Source: a virus. From it: 26,101 bases of DNA. Below the pieces are notes generated by a model. That model was not told the origin of the DNA. It saw nothing but the letters and a program-made list of their open reading frames with translations, and did no database searches. A program made the position numbers and the translations under genes. Location: IMG/VR virus record IMGVR_UViG_3300032313_000733, positions 1 through 26,101 of that record; one strand, given 5' to 3'. Positions 13,601-21,532 of this stretch are shown here, piece by piece; the first letter of the stretch is position 1; each line of letters starts with the position of its first letter.

Positions 13601-14131
13601 AAGTTGTGCTCCAACTCCAGGGTGTGCGGCTGAATAATTTCCATTTGTGTACGATGCCGTTAATGCTGCGGTTGTTGCGCAACGAACATTCCATGCATAG
13701 CCTGGAAACAATCTGTCAAAAAATGACGCTTTACTGCTAGTTGTGGTTCCAACTCTCGTAGTACCAGATAAACCTTCAGGCAAAACGACGGCCCATTCAA
13801 GAGCAGCGCCGATTCCACGACCAGAGATTGTTACTGTTTCTGAACCTGCAAGCCTGTCTACCTGAACATCTTCAATGAAGAATGAGAACACCAGAGTTGA
13901 GTTTCGCAGAATCTGCAATGCGTATGGCCCAGTTAGCAGTGACCTTCCATTTTCGGCCTCGAACTGGGCAAAGAATGGGTCCTTGAAATCATGAGTAATT
14001 TTTCCAGAACCAACATCGTTTAGTTGGTCTGAGAATTCAATCGAAGTCCATCTTGGTACATAAGAAATCACGGTATTTACATCCATCGCCGAAACGACGC
14101 GAACATCCCAACTGGTGATTGCAACGGGCAT
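10688..14131 (-). CDS. Tail hub/spike protein with inserted modules and S74 chaperone domain
   Basis: The 1147-residue protein follows the distal tail gene with a TAATG overlap. Residues 1-146 and about 290-585 look like a siphovirus tail hub (Tal/gp27-type). Residues 146-290 hold an inserted fibre-type module (GDTILVKNQANQAHNGIYWV; FVQEGVQNGYSVFSL). A fibronectin type III domain (600-760; RVTVTWDNPNSGRVSKYEVA, TYSYHVTPYNEYG) is itself interrupted at about 645-710 by a SPHALTNGMYVNI module. Two similar repeats follow (803-835 and 857-890; SFHVDTSGNMWLGA / SFHVDSSGNLWAGA). The end is a Peptidase_S74 chaperone: SSDRRLKANI places Ser1038 and Lys1043 five residues apart, as in the self-cleaving endosialidase dyad, followed by GKHIGVIADEIKDVFP. 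It probably trimerises, binds the host surface and sheds its last 110 residues. Confidence 0.85.
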   Translation of the reverse strand: MPVAITSWDVRVVSAMDVNTVISYVPRWTSIEFSDQLNDVGSGKITHDFKDPFFAQFEAENGRSLLTGPYALQILRNSTLVFSFFIEDVQVDRLAGSETVTISGRGIGAALEWAVVLPEGLSGTTRVGTTTSSKASFFDRLFPGYAWNVRCATTAALTASYTNGNYSAAHPGVGAQLQATSSGNINSIGIDGIQDLVIGDTILVKNQANQAHNGIYWVLQTGSPSTVFVLQRWTTCDGSPLSDLDVGSAVFVQEGVQNGYSVFSLSSNGSMTNPNQVGTNNLVFSPLTTGTYTALSAFWLLFKEADNGYEYSSEASEFGTEIQSSGRGGPEFAVSWPLYLDSVIDANVGQLDSKGSVVQDGGDFSVPAGKTMLEVIKQVADQTGLSWHFSPSGSVSFAVTPFTRNGVVRSTPYGTDRTSGSAAMLFTLPELTNSDTKTSSTDRRTIVWGSDGRSIDRLESTNKSIFGIRESYFENTSSDAAAVANFTGSAMRKIDGGKISQTIKFVEQQGQTAWIDFSVGDKVLVESAIGVFSEQIVSALSATVSASDEHNIEITLGEVFPDIASDLEAQAGFGALNAATIASFSGTPPNVSLPPPTPRTAVASTAGMSNRVTVTWDNPNSGRVSKYEVAVYRQGTTKVPTSVVRRGNIVSATFSSPHALTNGMYVNITSDEGFGGFNIPLLNTSSSVIYYANSGPDYTATNAVGVAQVLEYTVVDVDGTKDTATIENLGAPGQTYSYHVTPYNEYGLAGEVSAAQTFASSNEPFQLVGSAVQSATYSVGSSGWRISADGTAEFNGGAFSVTSIDIGGADATSFHVDTSGNMWLGASASASAPFRVTSAGVLTATTGTFGGSLVGGTIDIGGSDASSFHVDSSGNLWAGAAAYASGKFRVSAGGDLFANSVSFTVGSFGGIDFASNALSHAGGLGNTLLGDTGSDNGNKSGVRANGNSGYSFVVGDNIASLNSSGQGQYMSPLGLMNNGYSFGPGPFYNYIIWDCAPDGTLYYAVNNAGVGAIGPTGLGYDTISGIYTYYAFNGYVSSDRRLKANIAEPEDYWVEKLLNDVKIWQFDKISPIDPSDMHLYGKHIGVIADEIKDVFPQFETSHMLLDPDGEDADKTRSVNYVGLVPIIVLALKKFDARLAEIEARLGI

Positions 14132-15027
14132 TAGATAAATGCCCTTCTATGAGTTATGGTGCATGTCCCTCTACTGGTCGTTCCAGTCACGCTAAATGTA
14201 AGTGTATTGGTTGTGGGGAATAAAACCATCCAGTCTTGTCTGGTGCCACTCCTGTAAAGCGCAGAGATAACATTTGTTCCAGTTCCAGTTTTCATCGTTA
14301 GATTTTCGGTGTCTATCACAATACTCTGACCACTAGCAATGGTTCCTGTGTAGCCGATTATTGACTGAGAGGAATATGTTGAATTCGTTAACCGTGGGTT
14401 AATCAATGAGTCCCCACCAGTCGGTGCAAATGTAATCGTCATATATGTAACTGGAGCAGTTCCAATAGATGCCGAAGTATTTGTTACTGATGCAACGCTT
14501 GCCGCAGTAGAAATTGTTGCAGATAGCGCGGGGGACAAAACGGATACGTCATACCATCTTGGGTCTGCATATTCAACATCAACGCTAAACTGCGCATAAA
14601 GCAAGTCTTTGTGCTCGTCAATGTCGTAACTACCAGTGATTTCTCCGTAAGCAGTTCTCACCTCAATAAGGGATGAGTTATTCGGGTCGATTCTGTTGTG
14701 GTTTATCAACAACTGAGAACCAGTCTTGTTTAAAATAGACATTACTTCGTCGTAGTTTTCGTTGAACTGTGCTCGTCGCGATGCCTCTGTTGCGGCAGTT
14801 ACTCCAGTGGTCGGATTCGCGTCAGTAATAACAATTGTCCAAGATTCTTTTCGTGCCTCGAATCTCTTTTCTCTCCATGCAGAACCATGGATTGAAGGGA
14901 TATCAATATCCTTGCCTTTTCTTCCAGCATGGCCCTTAGATACATCTGCAATCCAGTACGCGTGCGAAGCAAACTCAACATTGTCTACCGTGTACCACTC
15001 TGAAAATTTTGGCAAAACTAAAGACAT
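14131..15027 (-). CDS. Distal tail (Dit-like) protein
   Basis: The 298-residue protein sits directly between the tape measure and the tail hub, the fixed place of the distal tail protein in siphoviruses. Its N-terminal domain (about 1-150) has the Dit-type features: SHAYWIADVSKGHAGRKGKD, IPSIHGSAWREKRFEARKES and TIVITD. A middle segment DLLYAQFSVDVEYADPRWYD closes the ring domain. A beta-rich, Thr/Ser-rich C-terminal domain follows (about 165-298), ending in TITHRRAF. Such proteins form the hexameric ring joining tube and baseplate. The start follows TAGGATTAG, ten bases after the tape measure stop. Confidence 0.8.
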   Translation of the reverse strand: MSLVLPKFSEWYTVDNVEFASHAYWIADVSKGHAGRKGKDIDIPSIHGSAWREKRFEARKESWTIVITDANPTTGVTAATEASRRAQFNENYDEVMSILNKTGSQLLINHNRIDPNNSSLIEVRTAYGEITGSYDIDEHKDLLYAQFSVDVEYADPRWYDVSVLSPALSATISTAASVASVTNTSASIGTAPVTYMTITFAPTGGDSLINPRLTNSTYSSQSIIGYTGTIASGQSIVIDTENLTMKTGTGTNVISALYRSGTRQDWMVLFPTTNTLTFSVTGTTSRGTCTITHRRAFI

Positions 15028-15036
15028 AATCTAATC

Positions 15037-18000
15037 CTATCCAAACAGTCCAGCAGTTGAGAGCGAGCGCATACGGCGAGAGATTGATTCCGATGCAGTT
15101 TCTGGTACTGGGTTGTTAACCGTGATGTTGAACACCTGTTCTCGTCCGCTTGATGTTGTTTCCGTATTCATGCTTCTGACCGCCGATAGTCTTTCAAGCG
15201 CCGTGGTAACTCCAACTCCGTTGAGGGGAACCACCATTTCTGGTCCAGCCTCGCCAATTGTGGCCAGTGTTGGACGCGTTATCAACCCGCCCATTCCAAG
15301 TTTGACCCTATTATTCTTTAGGTATAGGTCGTAAAGGGCTCTGAAATCAGATTTTGCTTCTTGGAGCGTGTGCTCAGTTCCGAGTCTGTAATTCGGATGA
15401 AGGTCCAAGACTGCATCACGGAATCCTGCGTATAATCCGCCGCCTTCTTTCTGCCCAAAAAAAGGACTGTTCTTGTTTGCTCTTTCCGCTTTTGACGGCC
15501 CACCTCCAGGTGCGGCTGCTCCAGCGCCCGCATCTACTGGCGTATCTATTGGCCTTGCTGGCTCAAAGAATTCTGGAACCGTGCTCAATGCTCCAGCCTC
15601 TTTGGCGGCAGTTGCAAGAGCGCCGAAAATCTTTTCTCCTAGACCTTTAATTGACTTTAGGAAAAGACCGTTGTCATCAGAGAGGGCCACGCCAGCGCGG
15701 TACATGACGCCAGTGGCCTCATCAACCTGATAAGCAAGACCTGGGAAAGCCTGGTCGGCAAACTGCTCAAACACAGATACCGCCTGCTTGCCATTAATCC
15801 TGAAATCTATAGCCGCTTCAGTTAGTTTTTTCTGCGCCTCGACAACGTCATAGATTGATTTAGAGGACTCTAATCCAGCAGTTTTTAGCGCCAAGTTAGC
15901 GTCAATAACACCGTTTTGAGTGCTAATCACATCTTCTGATATTTCCGTAGACGCTGCTTTTGCCTCATTGAGGGCATTTTCTGCATCAATTACTGACCGA
16001 ATATCGGTGCGACGCATTGCGTAATCTCGGGTTATTTTTTCAACTGCCTTTTGCAAATCTTCAATTTGGGCAATTTCGTAATCCGTAACTGCTGCACCGC
16101 CTTGCGCTCCAAACTTCCTTGTAGCGAACTGCGCTTGTCTTTCAGCCTTGGCCACGTTTGATTGCAGTAGCAACTGCTCATTAGCAAGTTTGAGGTTCTC
16201 GCTCAACGCCTTTTGGAAATTCAACTGAGCATCAATGTATTTTCCAATTGTTCCCAGTGCGTTGGATGCGTCACCGATGACCTTTTCAATAAGGTCCATT
16301 ACTGGAGTGGTTATCTTGCCCTTATCTTCAAGGAATTTTTCAGCAAGTCCTCTAGTAATTCCTTTTGCAAAAAATCTTCCGTATTGTTTTCCACCCCTAA
16401 AAGCATCTCCGCGCTTTTGTGCAGGGGTGGCCTCGCTGCTTCCGCCGCCAGTTCCTGTTGATGCTGCTGGGTTAAAATCTTCCAGTGGTTTGTCGTTTGC
16501 TACGACTGGACCTGGTTCCGCTGCTACGCCTCTTGCGCCTTTGGCAATTGCCGCCGCAATAGCAGAGCCACGTTTTTCGGCGGCTATCAACTGCTCTTTT
16601 GAAAGAGTAGATTGGATTTTTATTGAATTGATTGCGTCTCGTATTCTTGCGGAGGATACTGGGTCAACAATCGCGGCCACAATTCCGTCAATTATTGGCT
16701 TGCCTATTTTATCTTTCATTAACTTTGATGGTGATTTGATTTGCCAGTAATCCTTAAATTGTTGAAGGATTGCGTCTCCCATCGCCTTGACTCCAGGCTG
16801 CGCAGCAAGTGCAGCACCAGTTCCATCTTCGACAATTCCAGATGAAATTCCTTCGAGAATTGCAGTTGGTAACTCTGGGGCAATTTCTTGAGCAAGTTTG
16901 GTTAAGTCTGTATTGGCTCCAAAGTATGTACTTATGTAGTCTTCAAGAACTCCAGTGCCAGTAAAATCGAACTTAATCGAGTTTAAGTAGGCATTTCCTT
17001 CCTGGATGTCCACTCCAGTTCTTTCAAAAATTTCCTTGATTGCTCCGTACCCTTGTAGGAGTTTTTCTCTTGCGACGGCTGATACTTCTTCTACAGTTGC
17101 TCCTGGATTTGCAACCTGAAAAGCATTTACATAGTCAAGAACAGATTCCTGAACTCCCTTAATTGCACCCTTTGCTTTGTCTCCGAGTGCACTATTATTG
17201 ATTGAGCCGCCGCTGTCCTTCAGGGCCTCATTTAACCCTCTCAATGAATCTCTGTAGTCAACCGCAGCATCGTCCAGGGTTACTGCGGTTCCTTTTATAG
17301 CCTCTTGACCCTTTTCAAAAGCCTCCATTGCCTTGTTGGCATCTTCATAGTCGCTTACAAGGTCTCGAATTGCTGGGGACAAACCATCAGCAAATTCACT
17401 TCCGAGGTTATAGGCGGACGCCATAACATCTTTTTGTGCCTGAGAGGCATCCACTGATGTGACTTTATATTTATTCAGCGTGTCAGAAAATATCGTAACC
17501 TGCTCTTCTGCGTTCATAATTACATCGGTATCAAATGCCTCATGTAATTCCTGCACTGCCTGCCGAGCATCCTCTGAAGATGTTCCACTCTTTTCAAGAA
17601 GTTTAACGAATCCATCAAGATTTGATGTTTCCTTAAATGCCGTCTGCAGGTCCTTAGAGTCTTTTGTAAAATCTGCGGTATCGGTAATACTCTTTAACAC
17701 CGCCTCTTGATACTCTGCCATAATTGCGTTTTGGCTTAGTATGGATATCCCAGCGACTCCCATTTTGCCGCGAAGGACCTCCATGCTCCTGGAAAACGCA
17801 TAGACATCTCCAGTTGTATCAACTAAAGTTCCTACGGAATCACCAGCAGTGTCCATTACGGACTTAATGTCGTCTAGAGCGCCACCCATGCTGTCGGCGG
17901 TATTGAACCCGCCAAACAATGCGTCTAGTTGCTCTCCAGCGCTTTGTAAAACTGGACCATACTCCTTGCGGATTTCGTCAAGATAGTCCTTGTCAGAACC

Positions 18001-20172
18001 CTGAAATGCAGTTTTGAATATTCCGTCGATGCTTTCAGAGATTCCAGTGCTTACGCCAGAATAATCGTAAGCAAGAATATCCCCAGAATCAATTGAAAGA
18101 AGATTGGATATATATCCAGCCATTAAACCGCGCTCTTTGTCGCTTAGTTTTAATTGGTCAAGGAATCCAGCGCCAAGCGCAGCCTTCTCTGCAACACTCC
18201 TATTGTCTTTGTTTATTTGGTCAATGGCATCTTTAAAATCTTGTGGAATATCTTTTTTAAACTGCTCAAATTTGGAAACGCCTTCATCATCTTTGGATTC
18301 TTTTACCTCCATGGTAAAACCGCTTGTGGCAAGTTTTACCGTTACTCCCATTAACTCATTTAGTTCACCAAGGGATTTTGCCCGCTTATCAATTCCATCT
18401 GAGTCTTCTTTTGCTTTCTTTTTACCGAATATTCCTTTAAAAATGTCAAATAAAATTAATCCAACAGAAATTATTGTTCCAACAATTGGAATCATGCTCA
18501 TTAGTGCACGGCCAAGTATTTTTGCGTTCACTGCAGCGACCAGTTCGCTAAAGGCGAGGCCCTGATTCGCCACAGTTGCGCCGACTGCTGCCTGTGCAGC
18601 GCGCTGTGTTGCAAGCGCTTTTAGGTGTTGATTTGTCGTTGTGTTTGCTATTTGTGTATAAAATGCTTTTTCAGTTATCACTCCCTTTACCGTTGAAACA
18701 TTAAGAGCATTCTGTGTTTTCGTAGTCATGCCAGTTGTCGCGCTAAGAAAACCCATGCTCGCGCCAAGTCCTCTTGTGGTTCCACTGGCAGTTCTAATTC
18801 CGCCAGTTAGACCCTTGATTGTTATCTGCATGTTTGCAAACAAACGAAGCAATGACGCTCCTCTAGTAAATACAAATAAAGCGCTCTTTGCAAATAAAAA
18901 TGCAACAGTGGTTACTGCTAGGAAGTACTTTGTAATCCTTCCAAGCACGGAGCCAAAAGGTCCAAGTTTTCCAGTTAGGCCAATAACTGAGTTGACAACT
19001 TTTACAATGCTTCCACCAAATTCTGCCAAATCCGCAACAACTGGCATGATTTGGTCGCCTAGTTTTACCATGAGTGCCTGTACCTCGGCAAGGGCGGTCT
19101 TCAGTCTTGCATCTGCGGTCTGGGCTGCTGCTTCAAAAGCAAAGGCGGCGTCTCCAGTTGCATTATTTAGTTCGTAGAAGATATCCCTGTTGGCTTCAAG
19201 GTTTGGCCCAAGCAAAGAAAAAACTGCGGTGAGTGCGCGAACATTACCAAAAACTTTAGTTAGTCCTGTTGCTGCAATTTCTGATTCGTTTCCACCGAGT
19301 TGAGTATTGAGATACTCAAGTGAGGCGAGCAGTCCATCTTCCTGAATCCTTTTTCGAATGTCTTCTGCGCTAGTTCCAACAGCGAGCATTTGTTCTGCTG
19401 CTTGCTTCGATGGTTTGAGCAACTGTGATAGAACCTGACGTAGGTAAATAGCAGAAGTTCCAGCGCTTGCACCACCGCGGGTTAGAGCAGCGACACCAGC
19501 AGAAACATCTTCAAAAGATGCGCCGAACGCTGCAGCAACTGGGAGAACTTTTCCAAGTGCAGGAGCAAATTGGTCTGCTTCTGCTTTACCTTCTCGTACG
19601 GTTGCCACGAGAATGTCGTTTGCTTTTGAGGCTGAGTATGTCTCATTTCCATAAGCGTTAAGTATTGATGTTAAAGCGTCAGCAACAACGCCAGTTTCTC
19701 CAAGACCAGCGGTCGCCGACCGTGCAGATTGCTCAAGAACATCTAGTGCCACCGAACCCTTAATACCTGCAGACGTAATGAAGTAGAGAGCATCAGCAAG
19801 TTCCTGTGGCGCTCTTGCCGTCTGTCCACCAAGAGCAAGAACTGATTGCTTGTATATTTCAACCTGAGCAGCAGACTCACCCACGAGTCCACGAATTCTG
19901 GACATCGATACTTCCATTTGGCGAGAAGCATCCATGGCCGACTTGCCCATGTTGATGAAGCCACCGATTACCGAATACTTAATGAGCGAAGCAGTTTGAC
20001 GCATTGCGTCACCCATCATCCTGATTGGGACAGCACTGCCTGCTACAGATTTGCCCATGGCGCCAGAGGCACCAGCAACAGAGCGCATTGCCGACGCGGC
20101 ACTTCCAGCACCAGTTGTTGAAATCTGAATGCGGACGTTTAGTGGCGGCATACCACCAGGAGCGTTTGACAT
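15037..20172 (-). CDS. Tail tape measure protein
   Basis: The 1711-residue protein is the longest gene in the window and follows the chaperone genes, as tape measure genes do. The N-terminal 60-400 resemble the TP901-type tape measure core (MEVSMSRIRGLVGES, APQELADALYFITSAG, ALTSILNAYGNETYSASKAN, ALTRGGASAGTSAIYLRQVL). Hydrophobic stretches at about 415-435 (FLAVTTVAFLFAKSALFVF) and 555-583 (MIPIVGTIISVGLILFDIF) may cross the host membrane during DNA entry. Long helical segments rich in Ala, Lys and Asp fill the rest, and the C-terminus ends with GLITRPTLATIGEAGPEMVV, a common tape measure tail motif. No clear Shine-Dalgarno precedes the ATG. No lytic domain was recognised. Confidence 0.95.
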   Translation of the reverse strand: MSNAPGGMPPLNVRIQISTTGAGSAASAMRSVAGASGAMGKSVAGSAVPIRMMGDAMRQTASLIKYSVIGGFINMGKSAMDASRQMEVSMSRIRGLVGESAAQVEIYKQSVLALGGQTARAPQELADALYFITSAGIKGSVALDVLEQSARSATAGLGETGVVADALTSILNAYGNETYSASKANDILVATVREGKAEADQFAPALGKVLPVAAAFGASFEDVSAGVAALTRGGASAGTSAIYLRQVLSQLLKPSKQAAEQMLAVGTSAEDIRKRIQEDGLLASLEYLNTQLGGNESEIAATGLTKVFGNVRALTAVFSLLGPNLEANRDIFYELNNATGDAAFAFEAAAQTADARLKTALAEVQALMVKLGDQIMPVVADLAEFGGSIVKVVNSVIGLTGKLGPFGSVLGRITKYFLAVTTVAFLFAKSALFVFTRGASLLRLFANMQITIKGLTGGIRTASGTTRGLGASMGFLSATTGMTTKTQNALNVSTVKGVITEKAFYTQIANTTTNQHLKALATQRAAQAAVGATVANQGLAFSELVAAVNAKILGRALMSMIPIVGTIISVGLILFDIFKGIFGKKKAKEDSDGIDKRAKSLGELNELMGVTVKLATSGFTMEVKESKDDEGVSKFEQFKKDIPQDFKDAIDQINKDNRSVAEKAALGAGFLDQLKLSDKERGLMAGYISNLLSIDSGDILAYDYSGVSTGISESIDGIFKTAFQGSDKDYLDEIRKEYGPVLQSAGEQLDALFGGFNTADSMGGALDDIKSVMDTAGDSVGTLVDTTGDVYAFSRSMEVLRGKMGVAGISILSQNAIMAEYQEAVLKSITDTADFTKDSKDLQTAFKETSNLDGFVKLLEKSGTSSEDARQAVQELHEAFDTDVIMNAEEQVTIFSDTLNKYKVTSVDASQAQKDVMASAYNLGSEFADGLSPAIRDLVSDYEDANKAMEAFEKGQEAIKGTAVTLDDAAVDYRDSLRGLNEALKDSGGSINNSALGDKAKGAIKGVQESVLDYVNAFQVANPGATVEEVSAVAREKLLQGYGAIKEIFERTGVDIQEGNAYLNSIKFDFTGTGVLEDYISTYFGANTDLTKLAQEIAPELPTAILEGISSGIVEDGTGAALAAQPGVKAMGDAILQQFKDYWQIKSPSKLMKDKIGKPIIDGIVAAIVDPVSSARIRDAINSIKIQSTLSKEQLIAAEKRGSAIAAAIAKGARGVAAEPGPVVANDKPLEDFNPAASTGTGGGSSEATPAQKRGDAFRGGKQYGRFFAKGITRGLAEKFLEDKGKITTPVMDLIEKVIGDASNALGTIGKYIDAQLNFQKALSENLKLANEQLLLQSNVAKAERQAQFATRKFGAQGGAAVTDYEIAQIEDLQKAVEKITRDYAMRRTDIRSVIDAENALNEAKAASTEISEDVISTQNGVIDANLALKTAGLESSKSIYDVVEAQKKLTEAAIDFRINGKQAVSVFEQFADQAFPGLAYQVDEATGVMYRAGVALSDDNGLFLKSIKGLGEKIFGALATAAKEAGALSTVPEFFEPARPIDTPVDAGAGAAAPGGGPSKAERANKNSPFFGQKEGGGLYAGFRDAVLDLHPNYRLGTEHTLQEAKSDFRALYDLYLKNNRVKLGMGGLITRPTLATIGEAGPEMVVPLNGVGVTTALERLSAVRSMNTETTSSGREQVFNITVNNPVPETASESISRRMRSLSTAGLFG

Positions 20173-20239
20173 AGATTTATTTTTTCACATTAAAACACCG
20201 CACGCAAACGAAAACAGTATAAATGAAAATTACAAACGA
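20173..20239 (-). other. Short gap between chaperone and tape measure genes
   Basis: This 67-base AT-rich stretch separates the end of the frameshifted chaperone from the tape measure ATG. It holds a TATACT on the minus strand (20221-20216), but the -35 position reads GCTAGT, so a promoter is not convincing. There is no good ribosome binding site; the bases before the ATG read AAAAAATAAATCT. Nothing else is seen in it. Confidence 0.3.
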
Positions 20240-20548
20240 CTAGCCAGAAGCAAGACCAAGCGACTTAGCAAAATTCATGATTTCGCTAGTCCCAGCCTTT
20301 TGCTTCATGTAACCCATACCCTCAAAGACGGCGGCTACTTGGGCTGGGCTGAGGTCCCAGAACTCTTCGTACGGACGGCCCGTTTGGGACCAGGTTGTGT
20401 ACCACTGTCTCCAAGGAAGTCCTGTGTCTTTTCCTGCTGTGCGTCCATTGCCTCGTTTAGCAGTCTTTTTTGCTCTTCGGCGAGTTCGGCGCTCTGCTTC
20501 AACATCCGACTCGCCATTATCGGGTCCACGCCGTTGGCAATCGCCCAT
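20240..20548 (-). CDS. Second tail assembly chaperone (made by -1 frameshift)
   Basis: This frame overlaps the first chaperone and is offset by -1. Only its downstream part, from about LPWRQWYTTWSQTGRPYEEF to the end at LGLASG, is expected in protein, as an extension of the first chaperone (the lambda G/GT arrangement). A slip near 20430-20470 would give a fusion of about 215 residues, against 183 for the unshifted protein. The C-terminal part (FWDLSPAQVAAVFEGMGY, then MKQKAGTSEIMNFAKSLGL) is helical and typical of the T portion that contacts the tape measure. The Arg-rich upstream part of the frame (ERRTRRRAKK) may be translated only after the slip. No independent ribosome binding site is seen. 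Confidence 0.7.
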   Translation of the reverse strand: MGDCQRRGPDNGESDVEAERRTRRRAKKTAKRGNGRTAGKDTGLPWRQWYTTWSQTGRPYEEFWDLSPAQVAAVFEGMGYMKQKAGTSEIMNFAKSLGLASG

Positions 20549-20886
20549 GCGGTTCCGATTACGTTTGAATAACCAAGCACCTCACCATCGAGCATTGCCT
20601 CTCCGATATCTGAACTATGTCGCCTCGTTGCAAAAGCAAGTGTTTGCCTAAGCGTATGAACTGGCTGTTTTTCAATCCGCTCTTGCCATTCTTCAAGGCT
20701 GCCCCAATGAACCTCGATGTCTGCAATCACATTGTTATTGAAGCGCACAAAAGAATCCACCACGATTGGCTCGCCAACCTCGTCGTATTCTCGCTCCCAA
20801 ACATCAAGCCCATTTTCTGCTTTTTTTGTCTTGTAGAACTTAACTGGTACGCCTTTATTTTTTAAAACAATTGGTGAATAATCCAT
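20335..20886 (-). CDS. Tail assembly chaperone (G-like)
   Basis: The frame is open to 20922, but that upstream codon lies inside the terminator stem. The ATG at 20886 lies seven bases below a TATAGT -10 box, so I use it (183 residues). The product starts MDYSPIVLKNKGVPVKFY and has a beta-type N-domain (VGEPIVVDSFVRFNNNV). A helical part (EEWQERIEKQPVHTLRQTLA; MLKQSAELAEEQKRLLNEAM) is followed by a low-complexity tail that is replaced after frameshifting. Position between the major tail protein and the tape measure, plus the overlapping -1 frame, make the chaperone call firm. Such proteins bind the tape measure during tail polymerisation and are absent from virions. Confidence 0.85.
   Translation of the reverse strand: MDYSPIVLKNKGVPVKFYKTKKAENGLDVWEREYDEVGEPIVVDSFVRFNNNVIADIEVHWGSLEEWQERIEKQPVHTLRQTLAFATRRHSSDIGEAMLDGEVLGYSNVIGTAWAIANGVDPIMASRMLKQSAELAEEQKRLLNEAMDAQQEKTQDFLGDSGTQPGPKRAVRTKSSGTSAQPK
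20428..20471 (-). other. Candidate -1 frameshift zone
   Basis: Within the chaperone overlap two runs could allow slipping on the minus strand. One is a run of six A residues (20471-20466), read in the zero frame as CAA AAA AGA. The other is GGAAAAG (20434-20428), read as (CA)G GAA AAG. Neither is a perfect X-XXY-YYZ heptamer in the zero frame: the A run is offset from the dnaX-type A-AAA-AAG phase, and GAA to GGA gives one mismatch. The downstream frame is clearly -1, so a slip in this zone or shortly after it is required. The exact site is undecided. Confidence 0.4.
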
Positions 20887-20893
20887 GCGGGTA

Positions 20894-20922
20894 ACTATAC
20901 ACACTATTCGGGTATAAAGCAA
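20894..20922 (-). promoter_or_regulatory. Leaderless-type promoter for the tail chaperone operon
   Basis: TTGCTT (20922-20917) and TATAGT (20899-20894) are spaced by exactly 17 bases on the minus strand, the same layout as the promoter at 10512-10540. Only seven bases separate the -10 from the ATG at 20886. Transcription would therefore start at or next to the start codon, and no Shine-Dalgarno is present. Leaderless messages of this kind are common in actinobacteria. The -35 box overlaps the last bases of the upstream terminator hairpin. Confidence 0.7.
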
Positions 20923-20947
20923 ACGACGGCCCGAAGGCCGTCGTTTG
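20920..20947 (-). terminator. Intrinsic terminator after the major tail protein gene
   Basis: A perfect 12-base inverted repeat (20920-20931 with 20936-20947) flanks a four-base loop. Read in the direction of the genes the loop is C(UUCG)G, an exceptionally stable tetraloop, with a G+C-rich upper stem (GACGGCC). The stem ends in GTTTG followed by CTTTAT, a weak U-rich tract. It begins 27 bases after the major tail protein stop codon and would limit read-through into the chaperone genes. Confidence 0.85.
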
Positions 20948-20974
20948 TCCCAAGGAGGAGTTAAATTAAATTAA

Positions 20975-21532
20975 TTAAGCGCTAAGGCCAGTTGATGCTT
21001 CGCGGAACTGTACGGTTCCAAAGCCAACGCCATCTGCGATTGGAAGAATCGCTTCTGCATCAAATGATGGGGTTCCGAAGTTGTCGGTCGAGCCTGACAT
21101 AATCGTTCCACCAGTTACTTGGCACTTAGCGAGTGCGAATACCAACTCCGAAAGTTCTGATTCAAGGTCATTGACCAAGAATTCAACTTTGAAGTATGGA
21201 AGGCTTCCACCATCAAAGGTGTAAGTTGCGGTTTCGGTTGAACCAGAACCAGCAGCGGCAACGGTGCCACCGAAGATGGTCTTGAGAACTTCAAGACTCA
21301 ACTCTGCATAAGTTGCAGAGAAGTTAAGGCGGTCGATTTTGCCCTTCTTGGCAAGAACCTTTCCGTCACCCTTAAGTTCTACGGTAACAAAGTTTGGCTC
21401 AACAGATACTTCCTGAATACCAGGAACATCAATTGCTGCGCCGTATGTAATGCCACCAGAGACATCGGTGCTAACTGGATACACCTTGCAATCTTGGACA
21501 TCGAATGTAATTGTGGACTGACTTGCGGCCAT
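20975..21532 (-). CDS. Major tail (tube) protein
   Basis: The 185-residue beta-rich protein lies just before the tail assembly chaperones, the standard place for the tube subunit. It begins MAASQSTITFDVQDCKVYPV and has features common to tube proteins: IQEVSVEPNFVTVELKGDGK (a strand-loop that builds the tube), LNFSATYAELSLEVLKTIFG, then ATYTFDGGSLPYFKVEFLVN. A late strand is SFDAEAILPIADG. There is no signal peptide or membrane segment. A strong AAAGGAG ribosome binding site fixes the start. The gene has its own upstream gap with a candidate promoter and its own terminator, as expected for a protein needed in many copies. Confidence 0.85.
   Translation of the reverse strand: MAASQSTITFDVQDCKVYPVSTDVSGGITYGAAIDVPGIQEVSVEPNFVTVELKGDGKVLAKKGKIDRLNFSATYAELSLEVLKTIFGGTVAAAGSGSTETATYTFDGGSLPYFKVEFLVNDLESELSELVFALAKCQVTGGTIMSGSTDNFGTPSFDAEAILPIADGVGFGTVQFREASTGLSA

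Noticed and set aside
20216-20221. TATACT as a promoter for the tape measure gene
   Set aside because: No -35 match at 16-18 bases, and the gene is already served by the chaperone promoter.
20466-20471. A6 run as a dnaX-type A-AAA-AAG slippery site
   Set aside because: The run is in the wrong phase: in the zero frame the codons are CAA AAA AGA, so the classical two-tRNA slip does not fit. It is kept only as a weak candidate.
20887-20922. Upstream start for the tail chaperone at 20922
   Set aside because: It would place the N-terminus inside the terminator stem and upstream of the promoter -10; the ATG at 20886 fits the promoter and normal chaperone size.
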